64,000 nt of DNA from Coprinellus micaceus (taxonomy: Eukaryota; Basidiomycota; Agaricomycetes; Agaricales; Psathyrellaceae). Both the position numbers and the translations under genes were made by a program. Location: the NCBI GenBank assembly GCA_951394405.1, contig OX596334.1:2790001-2854000 (forward strand), read 5' to 3'. Positions 24,860-37,010 of the stretch are shown here, piece by piece (position 1 is the stretch's first letter; every line of letters begins with the position of its first letter). The notes under the pieces are model-generated. The model did no database searches and was not told the DNA's origin. It saw only the letters and a program-made list of their open reading frames with translations.

Positions 24860-26472
24860 GCATTTGGCCTGTGGACTTGCCCGCGTGTCCCGACTCAGAG
24901 GGCTAACCGTTGACTGTACTACAGCAGCTACACTACGACAAAGGAGTCAGCATGACGCTCCCTCTTGGGGAAGAGATCTAGCGACTGACCTGAAGCCGGA
25001 CTGAGCACGAGGGCTGGTGTCGGACTCTCCAGTTTTATTTGGTAGTCGATGCTGCCTGAAACTTTCCATAGCCACGATGTCGTCTTGCCGCAGTTCGCCA
25101 CGAGGGGTGGTCTGAGTAAAGGTTCTTCGCGCCCCTTCACGTTGAGTCTCATTCCCTTGGCGCGACGACATTGCTGCAGTGAAGCGGTTGGGAAACCTTC
25201 GTTTGATCGTCGAGGAAGAAGCAGAACTCAGGCTGACAGGATGTGAGTGACGGCTGGGAAGCTAAAAGCTAATGCAGTCAACTTACTGCAGGGGAAAGCT
25301 TTATATGTTTGAACACACCGAGTCCGAGGAGTGGTTGCTATCAAGTGTGAGTTGCTAACTTCTTGCCGAAGTGGTAATCACCTTGGTGGGCGTCACCTAC
25401 CCAGCGGCTGTGACGGACAAGGGGGGTCACACGACCCTCTGCGGCGCTACGTTCCTTTGTACTGCGCTCACTGCCTCAGTGGTCGCCGTGCCCACCTCGC
25501 TTGCCGAATGTGATGTCTGGTGCGACGCTCAAGGAGTACAACGGTGGCGACGCACCGGTATCAGGGTAACTTGGGGCAGCCTCCGACGCTGGTGGCTGCG
25601 ACGGGAACTCTACTTAGGTAGCTGCTGAGTAGATATCTCGGTCGCTGCCGTCCCTTGTTCAATCCGAAATTCCGGGGAACCCCGTTGCAGTCATACAACT
25701 ACGGAGATCCTCGTTTCACTCAGGGACAGCCTGACTTTTGTTGAAGTTGACGCAGGGGGTCGTGCTTACCAGTGGCCCATTAGGACATAATCTGATTTGA
25801 CCCTAGTACAAGGCTCCTCCCAACCCGCAGTGGTTAGACCGTCGCCGCGAATTAGAACCTGGCGAGGCAAAACATCGAATTGGTACAGAGTGAGTTGAAG
25901 GGTGGTACAAGGAGAAGGACGTTCAAGTTGTAGATAGGCGGTCGTCACGGTGGAGAAAGGCAGGTTTCAAATTCACACTCTCTGACGAGTGAGCGGCGTG
26001 CCGGTGTTTGTTACACCTGTAACAAGTTAACACATATAGTACGATTGAATGACTAAGGCTACGCGAAGAGAGCGCTCCTTGTTGGCGGCTCCGAGTCCCA
26101 ACTTGAGCCTGAGTGATTCGGAGTGAGTGAGTTCTGTCACGAAGTTGAGGTGAGATGATGTGACGATCCCGGCACTCTTGGGAACCCTAGACTCGCGGAA
26201 GGAGATTCGACCAGGATACTGAGGCGACGACCTCTTCAAGTCGAACACAGTCCGAGGCGTCGAAAGATCTGCTCCAAGCTCGGGCCAAGGTGAACAGACC
26301 GCTGGGCCTGTGCATTCTGCTGGTTTCGACGTGAACTTGAAAAGGCTATTGCGAAGGGTCACCGTCGGTCGCACAAAGCAAAAGACCGAGTATATCCACG
26401 AGTCCCACAGAAATGCGCTCGAGGAAAGACCCCGTCATTGTCATTATCAACCCTTCGGAGAGTAATCGGCTC
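24860..26472. other. Gene-free interval
   Basis: Only short overlapping frames are present. A minus-strand frame at 26027-26374 and another at 26346-26585 could be 3' exons of the F-box gene to the right, but no acceptor with a matching phase was found. TTCAAGTTG occurs near 25921. Confidence 0.4.
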
Positions 26473-27728
26473 CTACAGCACAGACTGACACGCACTACCA
26501 ACACATGATACACGCTTCCCATCGACGAGGGTAGAGGGAGCTTCCCAAAGTTCGGCCTGATCGACACCAACCTGGGTTCCTCCACGACCTCTCACCTCCG
26601 TGGCAGACCATGCATACTGACGGATTGTGCTAATGTAGCCGCCCGTTTCTTCTTCGTCCAATGGGCCAGGGAAAAGCAGCTCCAATTGGCGCAACCGTGG
26701 CGCAAAGTACAGTGCCTCTCCCAGTCCTAGTTTGCACCCTGGTTTAGCGGGTGCTTCCAGGTGAAAACAGTACGCGCAGGGAACATACCTTCAATCATGT
26801 CTCGATCGTCGTCTTGAAACCAAACGTACAGATGAGCAATCTTCCGGTACCTCTTCAGAAATTGGTCGACATAACCGAATGAGCGGCGGCTTGAACTATT
26901 CGAGTCGACGCTGATCCGAACGACGTGCAAATCCTGAGGATATGTCCTAAGGTCGCACATCCAACGCAGCATACGCAAGGTTGACGGGGAGAGGACAATC
27001 TCCTTCAACCTGGGAGAAAGGTAGTTCTCATCCGCGTAGTACTCCAGCCTCGTATCACATGCAAAGTGAGCTTCGATGAAGAGGCACTCCAGGACGTGGA
27101 GGTGACGCAGGAGTCCCACAAGGCCCGGGAGCCAGGTGTATGTGCCACATAAAACGAGCATTTTGATGTTGGAGTAGCGGTGTAAATACGTCCAATCGAG
27201 GTTCCTGCTGACCGCCGCCGGGATATCGAGCCATATCGTGTCTTGGAATCCCTCGAAGTGTTCGAAGACGTCTGCGAGGGCGATTATAACCGATTCGGAA
27301 TCGTACGGGGATTTCTTGCCAGGTCGAGGGGATTCAAATCGAAGGACCAGGCGATTCGCGACGGTAGGAATGGTGCAATGCGTTGACGAGAGGAGGGAGG
27401 AGAATTCGACGAGGCGCCTAAAGGAAAGAATGTCGATGTTCCTAAAGAGAAAGGGGTGGGCCCGCATGGCAAGTCGGTTTGAGACACCGCTGATGGCGCG
27501 AAGGCCCGCATTGGAGTCCGCCAAAATGTCGACAACCTCCTCTAGAAGCTCAACCGGGATTCGAGGTTGGTAGACTGGTGGTGGAGCGATTAAGTGCCCT
27601 GGCATGAACGGGGGAGCGACGGATGGAAACAACCGGGATTTAGAATATGAGCAGAGCTGATTGCGGACCACATGGCCAAGGAGAATCAGTAGTAAGCTCG
27701 AGGTGAGGTCGAAGGTGGCCGTGGCCAT
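26473..27728 (-). CDS. F-box-like protein
   Basis: Two exons, 26789-27728 and 26473-26726, with a 62-nt intron (GTATGT donor, CTAG acceptor) give 397 residues. Residues about 55-105 form a typical Agaricomycete F-box: RIPVELLEEVVDILADS, then a helix ending RAHPFLFRNIDI. The rest is a Leu-rich LRR-like tail with LKEIVLSPSTLRMLRW. The first 40 residues, including a hydrophobic stretch, may be an artefact; the Met of MPGHLIAPP (about 27603) is an alternative start that places the F-box near the N terminus. A TATATA stretch at 27843-27850 lies about 115 bases upstream of the longer start. A second intron beginning at 26595 (GTGAGA) is possible, which would change the last 40 residues. Confidence 0.75.
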
Positions 27729-28557
27729 GGTTGACTCGGGGTCTACTAGTCGATCTTGGGCGTGTTCCTGGGGTAGGCCTGCGAGCCCTTGAGCTTTCAG
27801 TCGTTCGTACTATATGTGCAATCGCGTTTCGGCCCCGAAGCAATATATACAACTGTCACAAAACCGTTTCGACGGGCGGAATCTCAGACGCGACTGTACC
27901 TCACCGCATAAGTTTCAACTTCAGTGCAAAACGTTTCAGTATTCGAGGTAAGCCTGGGGTACTATCTAGGCCGAGTCCGGGTCCGGAAGGCGTTGACTCA
28001 GCGAGGCAAGGTGCGATGGGAGGCCACGGCCTCGACTCTCCTCGTCGTCGCAGTCAGCCAGTGGCTCGCAGTGAGCTTCTGGCACCACGGAGAACAGTTT
28101 TTATGCCAAGCGTGTTCTTGTTTGTGGAGCTGTAAAGGACCTCTTTGGCTTTGGCACCTTTGCGAGTTTTGAGCTCCAGATATCCAAACATCGTCCTGTG
28201 ACGACCGTGGCTGCGACTCGGAGAGGCGCAATCGTCGTTTGGAAATCGCCCTGGCCATCAATGAGGTGGAATTCAACTTGAAATCACTTCGAGCCGACGA
28301 GAATTGCCGCGCGGGCACGTTGAGAACGAAGATGGGGTGCCTTCAGGGCGTGAATGAAGAACACCGAGGATCGTCGGCAATATAGGAGAACAGACAGTTG
28401 AGACAGCGCGAAGGGTCACAGCTTTCCGAGGGCCCTCAGCGAACTGTGCGGCCTAGCCATGTTGCTACGGTGAACACGAGCTTGAAAAAGCAAGTTGCGA
28501 GAAAGGATACGGCATTAAGGTTGTCAACGTTGTCGTGAATCGTATATCTAGGACATG
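27729..28557. other. Flank between F-box gene and transposase
   Basis: No gene is supported. Plus-strand frames at 27731-28135 and 27924-28172 overlap each other and lack motifs. The near-palindrome TTCAACTTGAA sits at 28272-28282. If the transposon has a terminal repeat on this side it should lie here or further left; I did not find one. Confidence 0.4.
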
Positions 28558-31500
28558 TCATGCATATGCATCGTGAAATTGGGGCTCATCATCGTCTGGT
28601 TCGTCGTCGTAGCTGGGCCGTTCTTCACCCTCTTCGTCAGATCCATTCACTTCCACTTCCCCCCGAACTCCACCCAAACAGTGGTCAAAGTTCGTTGGAA
28701 TTGAGGGAACTGGTCTTGAAGACGGGAACTTCTCCTTCTGCATGTATGTGTGTCCGATAGACATCCTGTACTGGTATCTCATGAAGAGATCCCGGTCGGC
28801 GAACCTGTGTTGAAAATGAAGGATTAGAACGGCTCTTGGTCGAGGGAAATGAATTTGAAATACCTGTTGATAAAATAGGTGTTCCATAGTTCATGTTTGC
28901 TATCCCACCTCGATTTACCAGGAACCTTTTTGTCCATACGTCCGAGCGAAAACTGGGGAATGAGATGGACAGATCTGAGGATCTCTGCCGGGTCGACGAA
29001 ACTAAATGCGTAAGGCGACTCCAGGGGATATGGCGAAACACGTTCCAAGGCGAACTCATCGTTCGCTTTGTTGAACCAGTACCAGTGCACCCAACAAAAG
29101 TCGATACGGTGAGTGGCGTAGGAGTATGTCCCATCGGGCAACTGGCCGACATAGGAAACGTTGGCGTGGAAGATACCGATAACCCTGGCGTAGAGGTAGG
29201 GGTGTTCAACTGGATTTTTGGCACTGTCCGCGTTGATGTGGAGTAGCATAATGTTGCACTGCGGCGTATCGACATGAATGATATCTTGTTCGCGTCGCAC
29301 GTCGTAAGTCGTGTAGTTAATTCGCATCAACTTGTGGCCGAATACACGACTTTCCTGAAGTACCACGTTCTTCCAGTCGCATTTGCTGACCGCTTCTGCA
29401 GAGTTGTATCCCAGGCGGCGGAGGATACGAGGGAGGAGGTGCCACTTTAGCTTAGGAATGGCGTCCTGTCCCCAGTTAGCAAAACAAGAAAAAAAACACG
29501 GAGAATAAAGTATCGCTTACTTTGACGTAGGGATCTACATAGGGGATATTAGCGTCACTCGTAAAGGAAAGGAGGTCGATAGGAGATTTCTGTGTCGTCC
29601 CGATGCTGTAAAGGGAGTCGGACAGGGGCTCGGTATCTTCGTTCTTCGCCTCCGATGTTGGACCGGTGGAGGGCCCATTGGATGAAGGCTTGGGATCTTC
29701 GTTCCTCGCCTCTGATGTTGGGTTGGTGTGGGTCTCGTCGGATGAAAGCTCGGGGTCGTCGCTCGTCGCCTCCCATGCAGTTGGCCCGGTCGGAGGCTCG
29801 TAGGGTACGCCGTCGAGCTTCGCGCGAATTGTAGCCAATCGAGCTTGACGACGCTCAATCTCAGACAACTGAACTTGATAGTTGTGTTTATCGGTCCTCT
29901 CGAACCAGGCCTTAGGTAGGCGGTGACAGAGCTCTCCCTGAAGGCAGTATTGAGTCAGCATAGGCTAGTCCGTCATGTCACTTTAGATTCACCGTTTCTG
30001 AGGTATATGAGTCGGTGGTTCCATATCGTCGGATGGTATCAGAATAATCTCCGAGGACATGAAATTTGATGGTAAAGACACCCAATTTCGTGGGCTTCCG
30101 CGACGCCGTGCCATTCGCCTTTCCCTTCCCTTCTCGGCGAGCGCGAGCATCGGCCTCCTTTTGAAGCTCTCTTGTTATCGTACTCTCGCAAGTCTCCCTG
30201 TTGAATAACCTCATTTGCGCGCCTAGCCTCACGGTCATGTAATCGAGGAGATCAAGTGTCAAGTCGTGGTGAAGCCGGAGTTTGGCCAGGGCGTGCCACT
30301 GAGCGCAGATGTAGAGCAGCCTCATGAGGTGGGTATTGTGAGGCTCGGGCAGAAGGCTTTCAAATGCGGGGATTGCACACTACAGGCATTCAGTACAAGA
30401 ATGGACTCAAGGGTAGTTCGACGTACTTGCAACAAATCCTCGTAGTCGCGGGCTGCTTTCCGTTTCATCTCCGATGCGTTGGCACCAAATTTGCGAATTG
30501 TATCTCTCCCGAAGGGAGGAGTAGCCCGATACCTGCGTTAGGTATGTGTCAGTCTAAAGTAGAGTATCCCCGGCGATCTGCGCAAACCTCATGTCTAGCT
30601 CGGCAGTCAGGGTAATGGTATCGCGGTGTGTGTGCGCGTCGAGTAGCCGCATTAAGTGGATGAAAAGATTCTTCCACACTCCGATTTCAAACTCATGCAG
30701 CAGATCCACAACAAGTGCAGGAAGGAGTTGAAAGCCAATGGGGGATAAGCGACTGGAGATGGAATTCTAGTAGACATATTTGATTTCAGCGTTGAGGAAG
30801 CACATGCCCAAAGAGGAGGACCCTTACCACCGTCGGGACCAGGGAATGGGGTTTCAGAAGGGCTTCAATCTGGTCGGTGTTGACAGCGTAGTACTGATCT
30901 GTAATGAGCTTGCGGGCTTCATTGACCTTCTTTTTTTGGTCTTGCTCCGATCGACGCTGATCCTGGCGCTCTGTATCAATTGGCGCCCCAAGGTTTGACA
31001 AGTCGCTTTTGCTGATAGTGCAGCGGTGGCACGGGCACCCGCCATTATTCCTGATGCCTGCAATCAAGACCCTATATAACTAGTATGAGTAATCAAGACC
31101 CCGGGTTATTGGAAAAGCTTCACGTGCTTTTCGGGATAATCAGCAGAATACGTGAAGATTCTGGGATAAAAACATCGTGTTTTGCCGTCGGGACATACGA
31201 GGACAATCCCGTTCTCCATGGCATCGACAAGGTCATCATCCAGAAGAACACACCATTGACTTTGGAATAGCTCGCGCGCGCAATGGGAAAACAACACGTC
31301 CGTCGGAATTTTACCACCGTTGCGGTCCTTCAAGTAGTCTTTGAACGTATCGGAAAGCTGGCCGGTCTGGTGTCAGCTTCGAAGGGGGTACAGGCCGTCT
31401 GATAGAGTCCTCACCTTGATAAAATATGCGATCTGGCGTCCGAGCAGCTCCGACGGCTTGCATCGTCGATATTTCGACTCGTTCCCAAAGAACATATAAC

Positions 31501-33263
31501 ACGGCCACAAGGTCGAGCCCCCGAAATTGGTCAGTTTTGTCGCATCTGACCAAAACATGAGGGAAACGACCACACGTTCAAGCCCTTCATTCCGCTTCGT
31601 TGATGGAAGGCGCTGTATCTCTTCATTGGCCTCGCGAAAGACGCGAGAGGAGTAGAGTTCTCCGTAGAGTTCGAGTGCCGGCGAGCGAGAATCAGGCGCC
31701 CACGTCGCTCGGTACGGTTGATAGTGAAACTGGTGGCTCTCTTCGGCATTGGCGATTTTTTCCTTGATGACAGAGAGGATGTTGCGATGGCGGAAGTTTC
31801 CAGCGAAGTAGGTTCGGATTCCGCGGTCTCGCGTCTGTTTGTGGAATGGAACATCGATCGAGATTGGAGTAGTCTTCCAGCCGTCATCCTGAATCCAACC
31901 CCCATCCTCCTCTGAAAGGTCGTCTCGATTTGCTCCAAGAGCCTTGAATGCCACTTTCCAATCAACATTGACGGTGCCTGGAATAGAGAAATCGGGATTG
32001 TTGAAGATGCGCATGAGCTTTTCGAAGTCGGAAAAGGACTTCTGCGTGGACCCCCAGTACCACTCCGCAAGCTCGAAAGCGGACTTAGTCGTAAACGGGC
32101 CATATCGTCGATCATCTTTTTTACTTGCCTCGTCCTTCCCCTCCTGTTTCTTTTTCTCCGCCTGTTCACCGGGCGAAAGAGCTTTCGGGATGGCATCCGT
32201 GAGATCGATTAGAGACAAAGCGCGGTCGGGATCATGAATTCTCCCCATTCCCCGCGGAACCTGGTAGGATTTTGAAACTTTAAACGAATTTGGCTTCGAG
32301 GAGCGGACCACGAGGGTTCGCGGTGGCGCCGAAGGCTGGGCGGTGGTCGTCGCTGCCTGACCATATGGAATGTAGCGCGTCAGGAAGACGTAATCTTTCT
32401 GTAGAGGGTTTCAACAACTGACCTTGTCCTTCGACGTCATCTTCATCCATCTCCTCCTCTTGGACAGCTTGCAGAGGTTCCGGTAAGGTGTCATCTCGAG
32501 TGGTTGGAAGAGGCTCTGGTAAAGTTTCTTCATCTCTGAACCGCGGAGGGAGGCGCCGCTGTCTTTTCGCCTTCCTCTGAGCAACAGGGACATCTAGGTC
32601 TGTTGGTTCCCGCGAATCCTACAACGCAGAAGGATGAGCCCTAGGAAGGTGCTAATTCGTCCGACTGACCTTTTCGTCCGCAGAAACGGGTTCGACCTGA
32701 ACACCGGCTACTTGGAGCAAATTCGGGGTGGGGGTATCAAGATCCATTCGCTCCTGTATGCCCGGTACGGAAGTTGAGCGATGAACACCAAGCCCGCGAT
32801 TAGTTCACACGACTGACCGGTTCTCGTATTGGAACAGGCTGAGCCTGTGTCACTCCTCGACGCAAGCTCGTTCCAAAGGCCAAATTACTGCCAATTGAAT
32901 TCTACGGCGTACAGAGTCGGGTCAGCAAAGAGAGAGACGAAGGGTGGAACTTGAGTCTCGTACCCGGCGAAACTCGAACTCGTTTGCAACGGGAGTCTGG
33001 GTTATCTTCCGCCTCTTCCTGCTTTCCCAAAACTCTTTCGTTTCTTGAAGGAGGGTGCTGAGTTCACGCTTGGAGTGTTTACAAGATCGTTGGTGGAGTA
33101 CAAGGTATTGAGAAGTCGAAAATCCACGGTTGCAGTGTTCGCAGAAATCTAACTTGACATGGCGATCATTTCGGTCTTGAACTCCAAGGTTGGCAGGTTC
33201 GTTGAGAGACCCATTCATGTTGACCGAACAAGGCAAGGCGAGTGTCGGAGCGTTCTGTGGCAT
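28558..33263 (-). CDS. Plavaka-family transposase (CACTA-like)
   Basis: Thirteen exons close in phase to about 1,351 residues: 32964-33263, 32818-32901, 32670-32753, 32423-32618, 31415-32394, 31128-31357, 30828-31071, 30588-30766, 30427-30532, 29993-30379, 29521-29937, 28864-29465 and 28558-28804. The N terminus has a C2H2 finger (CEHC...H...C). RRLPPRFRD and a long Pro/acidic linker precede SAFELAEWYWGSTQKSF, VVVSLMFWSDATKLTNFGG, NNGGCPCHRC, LLHEFEIGVWK, FGRDTIRKFG, YGTTDSYTSET and a C-terminal FVDPAEILRSVHLIPQF and NRFADRDLFMRY. These blocks match the Plavaka transposases that are widespread in Agaricomycetes. No stop or frameshift interrupts the chain. Oddities are a 28-nt gap at 32395-32422 handled as an intron and a GC-AG intron at 31072-31127. 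It may be autonomous. Confidence 0.88.
28558..33263 (-). mobile_element. Plavaka-type DNA transposon, coding core
   Basis: Only the transposase-coding core can be delimited. Terminal inverted repeats and target duplications were looked for on both sides (27.7-28.5 kb and 33.3-33.8 kb) without success, so the true element ends are unknown. TTCAA/TTGAA-type motifs lie on both flanks (28272, 33348) and could be subterminal repeats. Confidence 0.7.
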
Positions 33264-33762
33264 GTAGTGGTGCACTGGGGCAATGGATTGCGGACAAAAC
33301 AACGGCTTTAAGAACGTCGTTCGCGAGCATTTGTACCCGAGAGGAATTTCAAGTTGACTCGGAGGCTGGCTATCTGCAACAGGGGGTCGGCATGCCAGCG
33401 GAACGCACCCCTGAACTTGAAACCGTCATGGTCGCTAGCGTGACAGGGAGGTCCATCTGAGACAACTGAGCGCCGTCAGTGGCTCAGTGCGATACCTATG
33501 CTTGAAGTAAACTGAGATGGAAGTGACAGCTCAAGGCTATGAGCCTTGTAGTCTTCGGGGTAGCTTCAAGAAAGCGAGTGCCGGCCTGAGCTGAAACTTG
33601 GCGGGATTCGAACGGTAGTAGTAGTGGGGGTCGTCATTCCCTGCGGACACTACTGGGTTTTACACGGGGTTATGGGGGTTCCCTGGGTCGCCAGTCGGCG
33701 GCGTCGCTCTCCCCAAATCAGCCTTCCGCAACCGCGACCGTGGCGCCCTCAGCTGGATACTC
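33264..33762. other. Transposon 5' flank
   Basis: Sequence upstream of the transposase start and downstream of the next leftward gene. It holds TTCAAGTTGA at 33348-33357 and a TAGTAGTAGTG run near 33615-33625 but no coding signal. Confidence 0.4.
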
Positions 33763-34234
33763 TCAATTCCTTTCTCCTTCCGTGGCCTTGGCGTCGTTGA
33801 CGGGCTTCCCCAATGCATCCTTGTAGACATTTCTAGATGTCATAGTAGGCTCGCGAGGAAAGGGGCGGGGAATGTCATAGGTATGGTCGTAGAAGTGAAA
33901 GGGCGTAGCCTTAGTGCTGAGCATGAGTGACCACTGTGATATGAATATCAGAAATGCGCATGCACCGAGGTCACGGTACAATATGGCTGACCTGGACGGG
34001 ATTGAGGGAGACCTTTGTGTGTTTCTTGGTGTGTGTAGTCGCGTTCCACTCCTCTGATATCTGCACTTCGCTATGGTCAGGCGACCGATGCCGTACAGGA
34101 CGTACCCAGGACACAGTCGCTACATCCTGCATCGTGTTTGTCGTCTGCGAGGAGGGGGAGTACGCCGACAATGAGTTCCTCCAGCGTATCATCTCCATTG
34201 GCCAACTTGCACGTTGGGTTTCCGATTAACACGC
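33763..34234 (-). CDS. 3' exons of an unidentified gene
   Basis: Three phased exons, 34106-34234, 33992-34065 and 33763-33933, are separated by introns of 40 nt (34066-34105, with a CTGAC branch site) and 58 nt. They encode about 124 residues ending in a stop. Recognisable stretches are NGDDTLEELIVGVLPLLADD, VQISEEWNATTHTKKHTK, TPFHFYDHTYDIPRPFP and NVYKDALGKPVND. The texture is that of a conserved globular or secreted protein, but I cannot name it. Upstream of about 34234 the frame fails, so the 5' part is missing or too altered to follow. It may be a truncated gene, like its pseudogene neighbours. Confidence 0.5.
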
Positions 34235-34855
34235 TTGAGACGGCGATGGAGGAGAAGGGGGACAGAACTCGGATTATGAATACTTCTGTTACGTCGTGGT
34301 CGCTGGCACACCGCTATGGTAGCGAGCCAAATTCGTATGCAGAACCACTTGAATTCGCGATTGAGTTCGATGAGCTACTGGGGTGAGCTTCGGCTAGAGA
34401 GGGAACAGGAAGGGTTCTGCACACTGAATTGCCACTACTCCGGGGCTTCAAATTGCCACTGCAATCCCCCAATGCCCTCGTCCGACACTCCCGCCGTCTC
34501 CTGCTGTGCTGGAGCGTGATGGTAGTAGGTAGTGGGTGGATAAGAGGACTTGAGCATGGGTAGAGTGGATGCAAGACTCTGTCGGTCCAAAGAGGCTGCA
34601 AGAACAATGATATAATCTAATCTAAATATGCAGACGAAGCCCTCTCTTTCACCGCCGAGATCTGCAGGGTTATGGCGCTCTTCAGCTCTAGGTGGTTGAT
34701 CATTGAACCCAACCCTGCTGAGACCTTTTAAGGTCACGAAAATCTTCTTCGGGGGTGAAAGCACCCGAGTCCCTAAGGAGGTTCACAAGGCATGCGCCCT
34801 ATCGGCGTTGAGGGTGACGGTGCTTGACGACGAGGGGGTAGTTGAAGAGAAAGTG
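34235..34855. other. Uncertain interval
   Basis: Frames on both strands (34138-34386 plus, 34435-34764 minus) lack motifs. This is where the 5' part of the unidentified gene should be, and I cannot trace it. Confidence 0.35.
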
Positions 34856-37010
34856 CTAGGGAAAGTTCTTGCGGACGTACTCCTTAATGAGTTCGAGGAG
34901 ATCGGGCTTGCTGGGGCCCTTGAACTTGAGGCCGATGCCGGAGACTAGTAAAGGACGATTTGTCAATATCATGCTCGAGAAGATAGGGGACATTGGTACG
35001 TAGTGGGCTTGTTACCCATCTTGGACTTGTCGACGGACTCATGACTGGGACCTGTATCGCCAGCGTTGGAGAACATCAAAGCAGCCTCATCGAGGACACC
35101 ACCGAGTTGTTACCAACGGTCAGAAGACCAGCAGCCGAGGACGAGATAAGGACTTTGCCCACGCGGGTCGCGACGATCGTGTTGATCACACCGGACACCC
35201 CCAATATCGATACCGTTCTGGAAGGCGTCCCATGTCCCGGCCACGCTGGACGTAGACGACCGGGATGAAGGCAGTTGGGTCGGCCTCGTGGAGGCGGAGG
35301 TGATACCAGAGTTGCAACTACCAATAGCGATACTCTCTTGGTGAGGAGGGGGAGGATGTTGTTGAACTCATTGAAAATACCGCCGGACATGGAGACGTAG
35401 TAGACGGTGCCAGCGAGGTAGAGTCTGGAGGAGATGATGCTGTCCGTCATACTGAAGAACGGTGTCAATGGATAGGTGACAAAAGGCAACGAGATAATAC
35501 GACGTACCCTCCAAAGTTACTGATTGAGAATCAACCGGGCATGATACCACAAGTAGTGGCGAATGTCGAGGAGGCGGAGAGGAGAGCTGAGAGGAGCGGG
35601 TCGTCGTCGTCGTCGTTGTAGCAGGAGCGGCTCAACCAGGATGGCGATAGAGGCGGAGGTGAGGTACACGACAAAGTTGGGAGAGATGAAGAGGGCGCGT
35701 CGAAGCCGTCGAAGGGGGGCTCAAGTTCTCCGAGATGTCCACGACAAAGGGGCCGTCATGGACGTAGCCGACGTAGCCATGTACCTAGATGGGGGGATCA
35801 TGGTTGGCGTTGTCTCCGCTTGAAGCTCTCCCCTTCCTCCTCCCCCCTTGAATTCGACGGCCCCAGTACCGCCGACGAAGGAGGACTCCACACCCCGAAC
35901 TTCAACCTCCTCCTGATGCCCCAAAATCGCTGAAAACTGGAAGCCCAGACGCACGTCAAAGGATCTTCAGAATCGTCTCGGGACTGCACCTGTCGGAATC
36001 GAGCGTGGGGTTCGAAGGTGGCTGGATATGGGTTCGGCGGATATGTCGACCGAGATTCCGGGCGTCGTACCTTACGTTTTGGTTGTCTCATCGCCCTCTT
36101 CTCTTCCCATCCTGCCTGGAGCCTAGCTGTGGCGGTCAGAGGGCTTTCGAATCGAGGATTTGTAGTACACGTTCAACGTACCTTCGTGCCTTCCGCTCCG
36201 TACCCACACGAACACCCACAAGACTTCCTGCCCAATCGCGTGCCACAATGTAGAGACGGTGGCTAGGGAGAGTTTAAAGCCCGTCATGCGTTTGTATTCC
36301 CGTTGCCTCCTCCGCCACCGCAAGGCGGAGGAAGGTAATGTACCGGATGGGGAGGAATAGGAGGACCCGAGGTAATAAGAACCGAGTGTGGAGGTTCGGC
36401 GGCGAGGTGAAGGATGGACACCCATAGTTCTGGTGGGAGGTCAAGTGAGATATGGTTCCGTCCGTATCGGCTTTGCCTCTCCTCTCCTCCCTCAATCTCT
36501 ACTCAGTCTCACGCCCCTTTCCTCCACCCGAAACCTTTCCTTCGGATCTTTCCGATGAGAAGACGCTTGATGTCGGGAAGCTCGTGTAGTACACGGGCAG
36601 TTGCGTCTCCCTGGGTCCCCAGTAGGGCTTCTGGACGTGATGACCGCCGAAAGTGGTAGATCATGGCAGGGACGGAGGAGGCCTGGCCGCACGAGTAGCT
36701 AAAGTCGAGCATATCCTGGATACCACGGGGCTGGAGACCATACAGAGCGTGGTGGGTGCATAACGGTGCCGTTTCGCAACGATGAGGGACCGGGTCGAAA
36801 GTGAGTATCAACATAAGACGTCGGCCACGTCTGAGGTGAAGCCTTCGACCTGCCCAATGTCTCAAACGGCGAATACAAAGGAGGGGAAAAGATCGAGGGT
36901 GTTTCCGCCCGTGTGTCCGGTATTCAGTCCTGCTCTTCGGGTGATGGGGTTGGTCGCAAAGGTGGAGTCGAAGCCGATATATCTCTGACCCGATCATCAG
37001 AGCATCCACC
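34856..37010 (-). pseudogene. ATP-citrate lyase pseudogene
   Basis: Scattered minus-strand blocks match the C-terminal half of ATP-citrate lyase, the cytosolic enzyme that makes acetyl-CoA from citrate. From 5' to 3' they are YGLQPRGIQDMLDFSYSCG (about 36690-36760), GGHHVQKPYWGPRETQLPVY in a shifted frame (about 36570-36650), RLYLAGTVYYVSMSGGI...NNIL (35336-35446), VSGVINTIVATRVGKVLIS (35119-35206), LDEAALMFSNAGDTG (about 35060-35113) and GIGLKFKGP...LIKEYVRKNFP plus stop (34856-34946). Frame changes and lost codons separate the blocks, and roughly 250 codons between NNIL and VSGV are missing. An intron-like gap ending TTTACTAG precedes the last block. No ATP-grasp half was found. About 1 kb of unrelated sequence, including an F-box fragment, interrupts it. 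Confidence 0.8.
36165..36455 (-). pseudogene. F-box gene fragment inside the lyase pseudogene
   Basis: The minus strand reads LDLPPELWVSILHLAAEPPH near 36390-36451, a standard Agaricomycete F-box opening. In another frame it reads GFKLSLATVSTLWHAIGQEV with VLWVFVWVR near 36180-36290, the usual second half of that domain. A frameshift and in-frame stop separate them, so this is a broken fragment. It sits between two blocks of the lyase pseudogene. Confidence 0.6.

Noticed and set aside
30000..30379. Separate gene suggested by the minus-strand frame at 29978-30325
   Set aside because: It is an internal exon of the transposase, with matching phases on both sides.
23541..33625. GTAGTAGTAGTG runs at 23541 and 33615 as transposon ends
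   Set aside because: They are in direct, not inverted, orientation and are simple trinucleotide repeats, so they do not define an element.
33590..33680. Possible tRNA: GTTCGAATCC on the minus strand resembles a B box
   Set aside because: The flanking bases cannot form a T stem and no acceptor or anticodon arm is present.
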